From Streptomyces sp. SPB162 (GTDB lineage: Bacteria; Actinomycetota; Actinomycetes; Streptomycetales; Streptomycetaceae), in contig NZ_JAQFII010000001.1 in NCBI RefSeq assembly GCF_029504575.1, positions 2,206,501 through 2,270,500 on the forward strand: a stretch of 64,000 bases of DNA. The letters are read 5' to 3'. Of this stretch, positions 63,433-64,000 are shown piece by piece. Numbering within the stretch: the stretch's first letter is position 1; each line of letters starts with the position of its first letter. Under the pieces are notes generated by a model. It did not search any database. It was not told the origin of the DNA and saw only the letters and a list, made by a program, of their open reading frames with translations. A program made the translations under genes and the position numbers.

Positions 63433-64000
63433 CAGAGGCCGGAGTCCGAGGTGCGGACCAGGATGCGCATGCAGTTCTCGCAGCGGACGACGGCGTCGGC
63501 CGGAGCGCCCCGCACCTCGCCCAGTTCGGTGATGTTGAGCTCCAGCCGGCAGCCTTCGCAGCGCTTCTGGTAGAGCCGGGCGGCGCCGACGCCGCCCTGC
63601 TGCGAGCGCAGCTTGTCGTAGAGCTTCAGGAGGTCGGCCGGAACGGATCCGGCGACGATCTCGCGCTCCTTGACGGACTTGGAGGCCTCGGCGTCGATCT
63701 CGGCCAGCGCGGCGGACCTGCGGGCCTCGGCCTCGGCGGCCTTGGCCTGCACGGACTCCACCCGACGGGTGAGCTCCTGGACCCGCTCCTGCATGGCCTC
63801 GCGACGCTCCATGACCTCCAGGACGACGTCCTCGAGGTCGCTCTGCCGCTTGGCGAGCGAGATGATCTCGCGCTGCAGGTTCTCCAGGTCGCGCGGGGAG
63901 GCCGCCGCACCAGAGTCGAGCCGCTGCTGGTCGCGGGCGGCGCGCTGGCGCACCTGGTCCACGTCCTGTTCGGACTTGGTCTGCTCGCGGGCGGTGTCGC
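63432..64000 (-). CDS. Coiled-coil/C4 zinc-ribbon protein, partial
   Basis: The frame runs off the right edge, so the N-terminus is missing. Visible: a long coiled coil (LQREIISLAKRQSDLEDVVLEVMERREAMQERVQELTRRVESVQ), then YQKRCEGCRLELN and RCENCMRILVRT, which form a four-Cys zinc ribbon. Similar proteins occur upstream of RNase H-phosphatase fusion genes in actinobacteria, and may bind nucleic acid. Stop TGA overlaps the next gene's ATG by one base. Its extension past 63962 (upstream codons TKSEQDVDQVRQR) shows the start is outside. Confidence 0.87.
   Translation of the reverse strand, partial: DTAREQTKSEQDVDQVRQRAARDQQRLDSGAAASPRDLENLQREIISLAKRQSDLEDVVLEVMERREAMQERVQELTRRVESVQAKAAEAEARRSAALAEIDAEASKSVKEREIVAGSVPADLLKLYDKLRSQQGGVGAARLYQKRCEGCRLELNITELGEVRGAPADAVVRCENCMRILVRTSDSGL

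Overview
The window looks like chromosomal DNA of a Streptomyces or a close relative. G+C is very high almost throughout, codon third positions are almost all G or C, GTG and TTG starts are common, and the gene families are typical of the genus: an AfsR/SARP regulator, F420 chemistry, secreted Tat and lipoproteins, and an rnpB / RNB nuclease / YaaA / KDPG aldolase / RNase H-phosphatase block. The sequence alone does not settle the species.

Layout. 1-9.4 kb: end of an ABC-2 permease, a 1119-residue SARP-type regulator, a site-2 protease homologue, an F420:NADPH reductase, an MFS exporter and methionine aminopeptidase. 9.5-13.9 kb: an iron-uptake operon (efeO-efeB-efeU) behind a DmdR/IdeR-like iron box, then a lipoprotein. 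13.9-20.2 kb: a small primase-polymerase-like protein, heme oxygenase, dimethylargininase, a phytoene-desaturase-like oxidoreductase, CorA and an Rsm22-like methyltransferase. 20.6-37.7 kb: an exopolysaccharide region holding the initiating phosphosugar transferase, GDP-fucose genes (fcl, and gmd with a frameshift), a large secreted Fn3/LamG protein with a coupled lipoprotein, two GT4 glycosyltransferases, a Wzy-like polymerase, a Wzx-like flippase, a Wzz/BY-kinase-like protein without a recognisable P-loop, a cytidylyltransferase with a CDP-alcohol phosphotransferase, a deacetylase-like lipoprotein and a beta-propeller lipoprotein. 37.9-45.9 kb: ordinary metabolic and transport genes.

46.0-58.7 kb is the clearest accessory region. 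A decayed helicase end is followed by a roughly 2,230-residue secreted RHS protein on the minus strand, split by one extra base. Its 271-residue low-G+C, cysteine-containing C-terminal tip is followed 18 bases later by a small two-helix membrane protein, which is the natural immunity candidate. A 1306-residue secreted LamG-type protein is transcribed divergently, and beyond it lies a dead IS5-like transposase gene. 58.8-64 kb returns to core genes, including rnpB on the minus strand.

A family of 200-bp (one 91-bp) MITE-like elements with matching inverted ends occurs four times. Each copy is flanked by TA, and three of the four TA targets are the TA of a stop codon. The fourth copy interrupts the transposase remnant, where removing the element and one TA restores the expected peptide. 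Four otherwise well-preserved genes (gmd, a membrane protein near 45.0 kb, the RHS gene and the RNB nuclease gene) each need one base removed to read through. That shared direction makes assembly insertions a serious alternative to gene decay.
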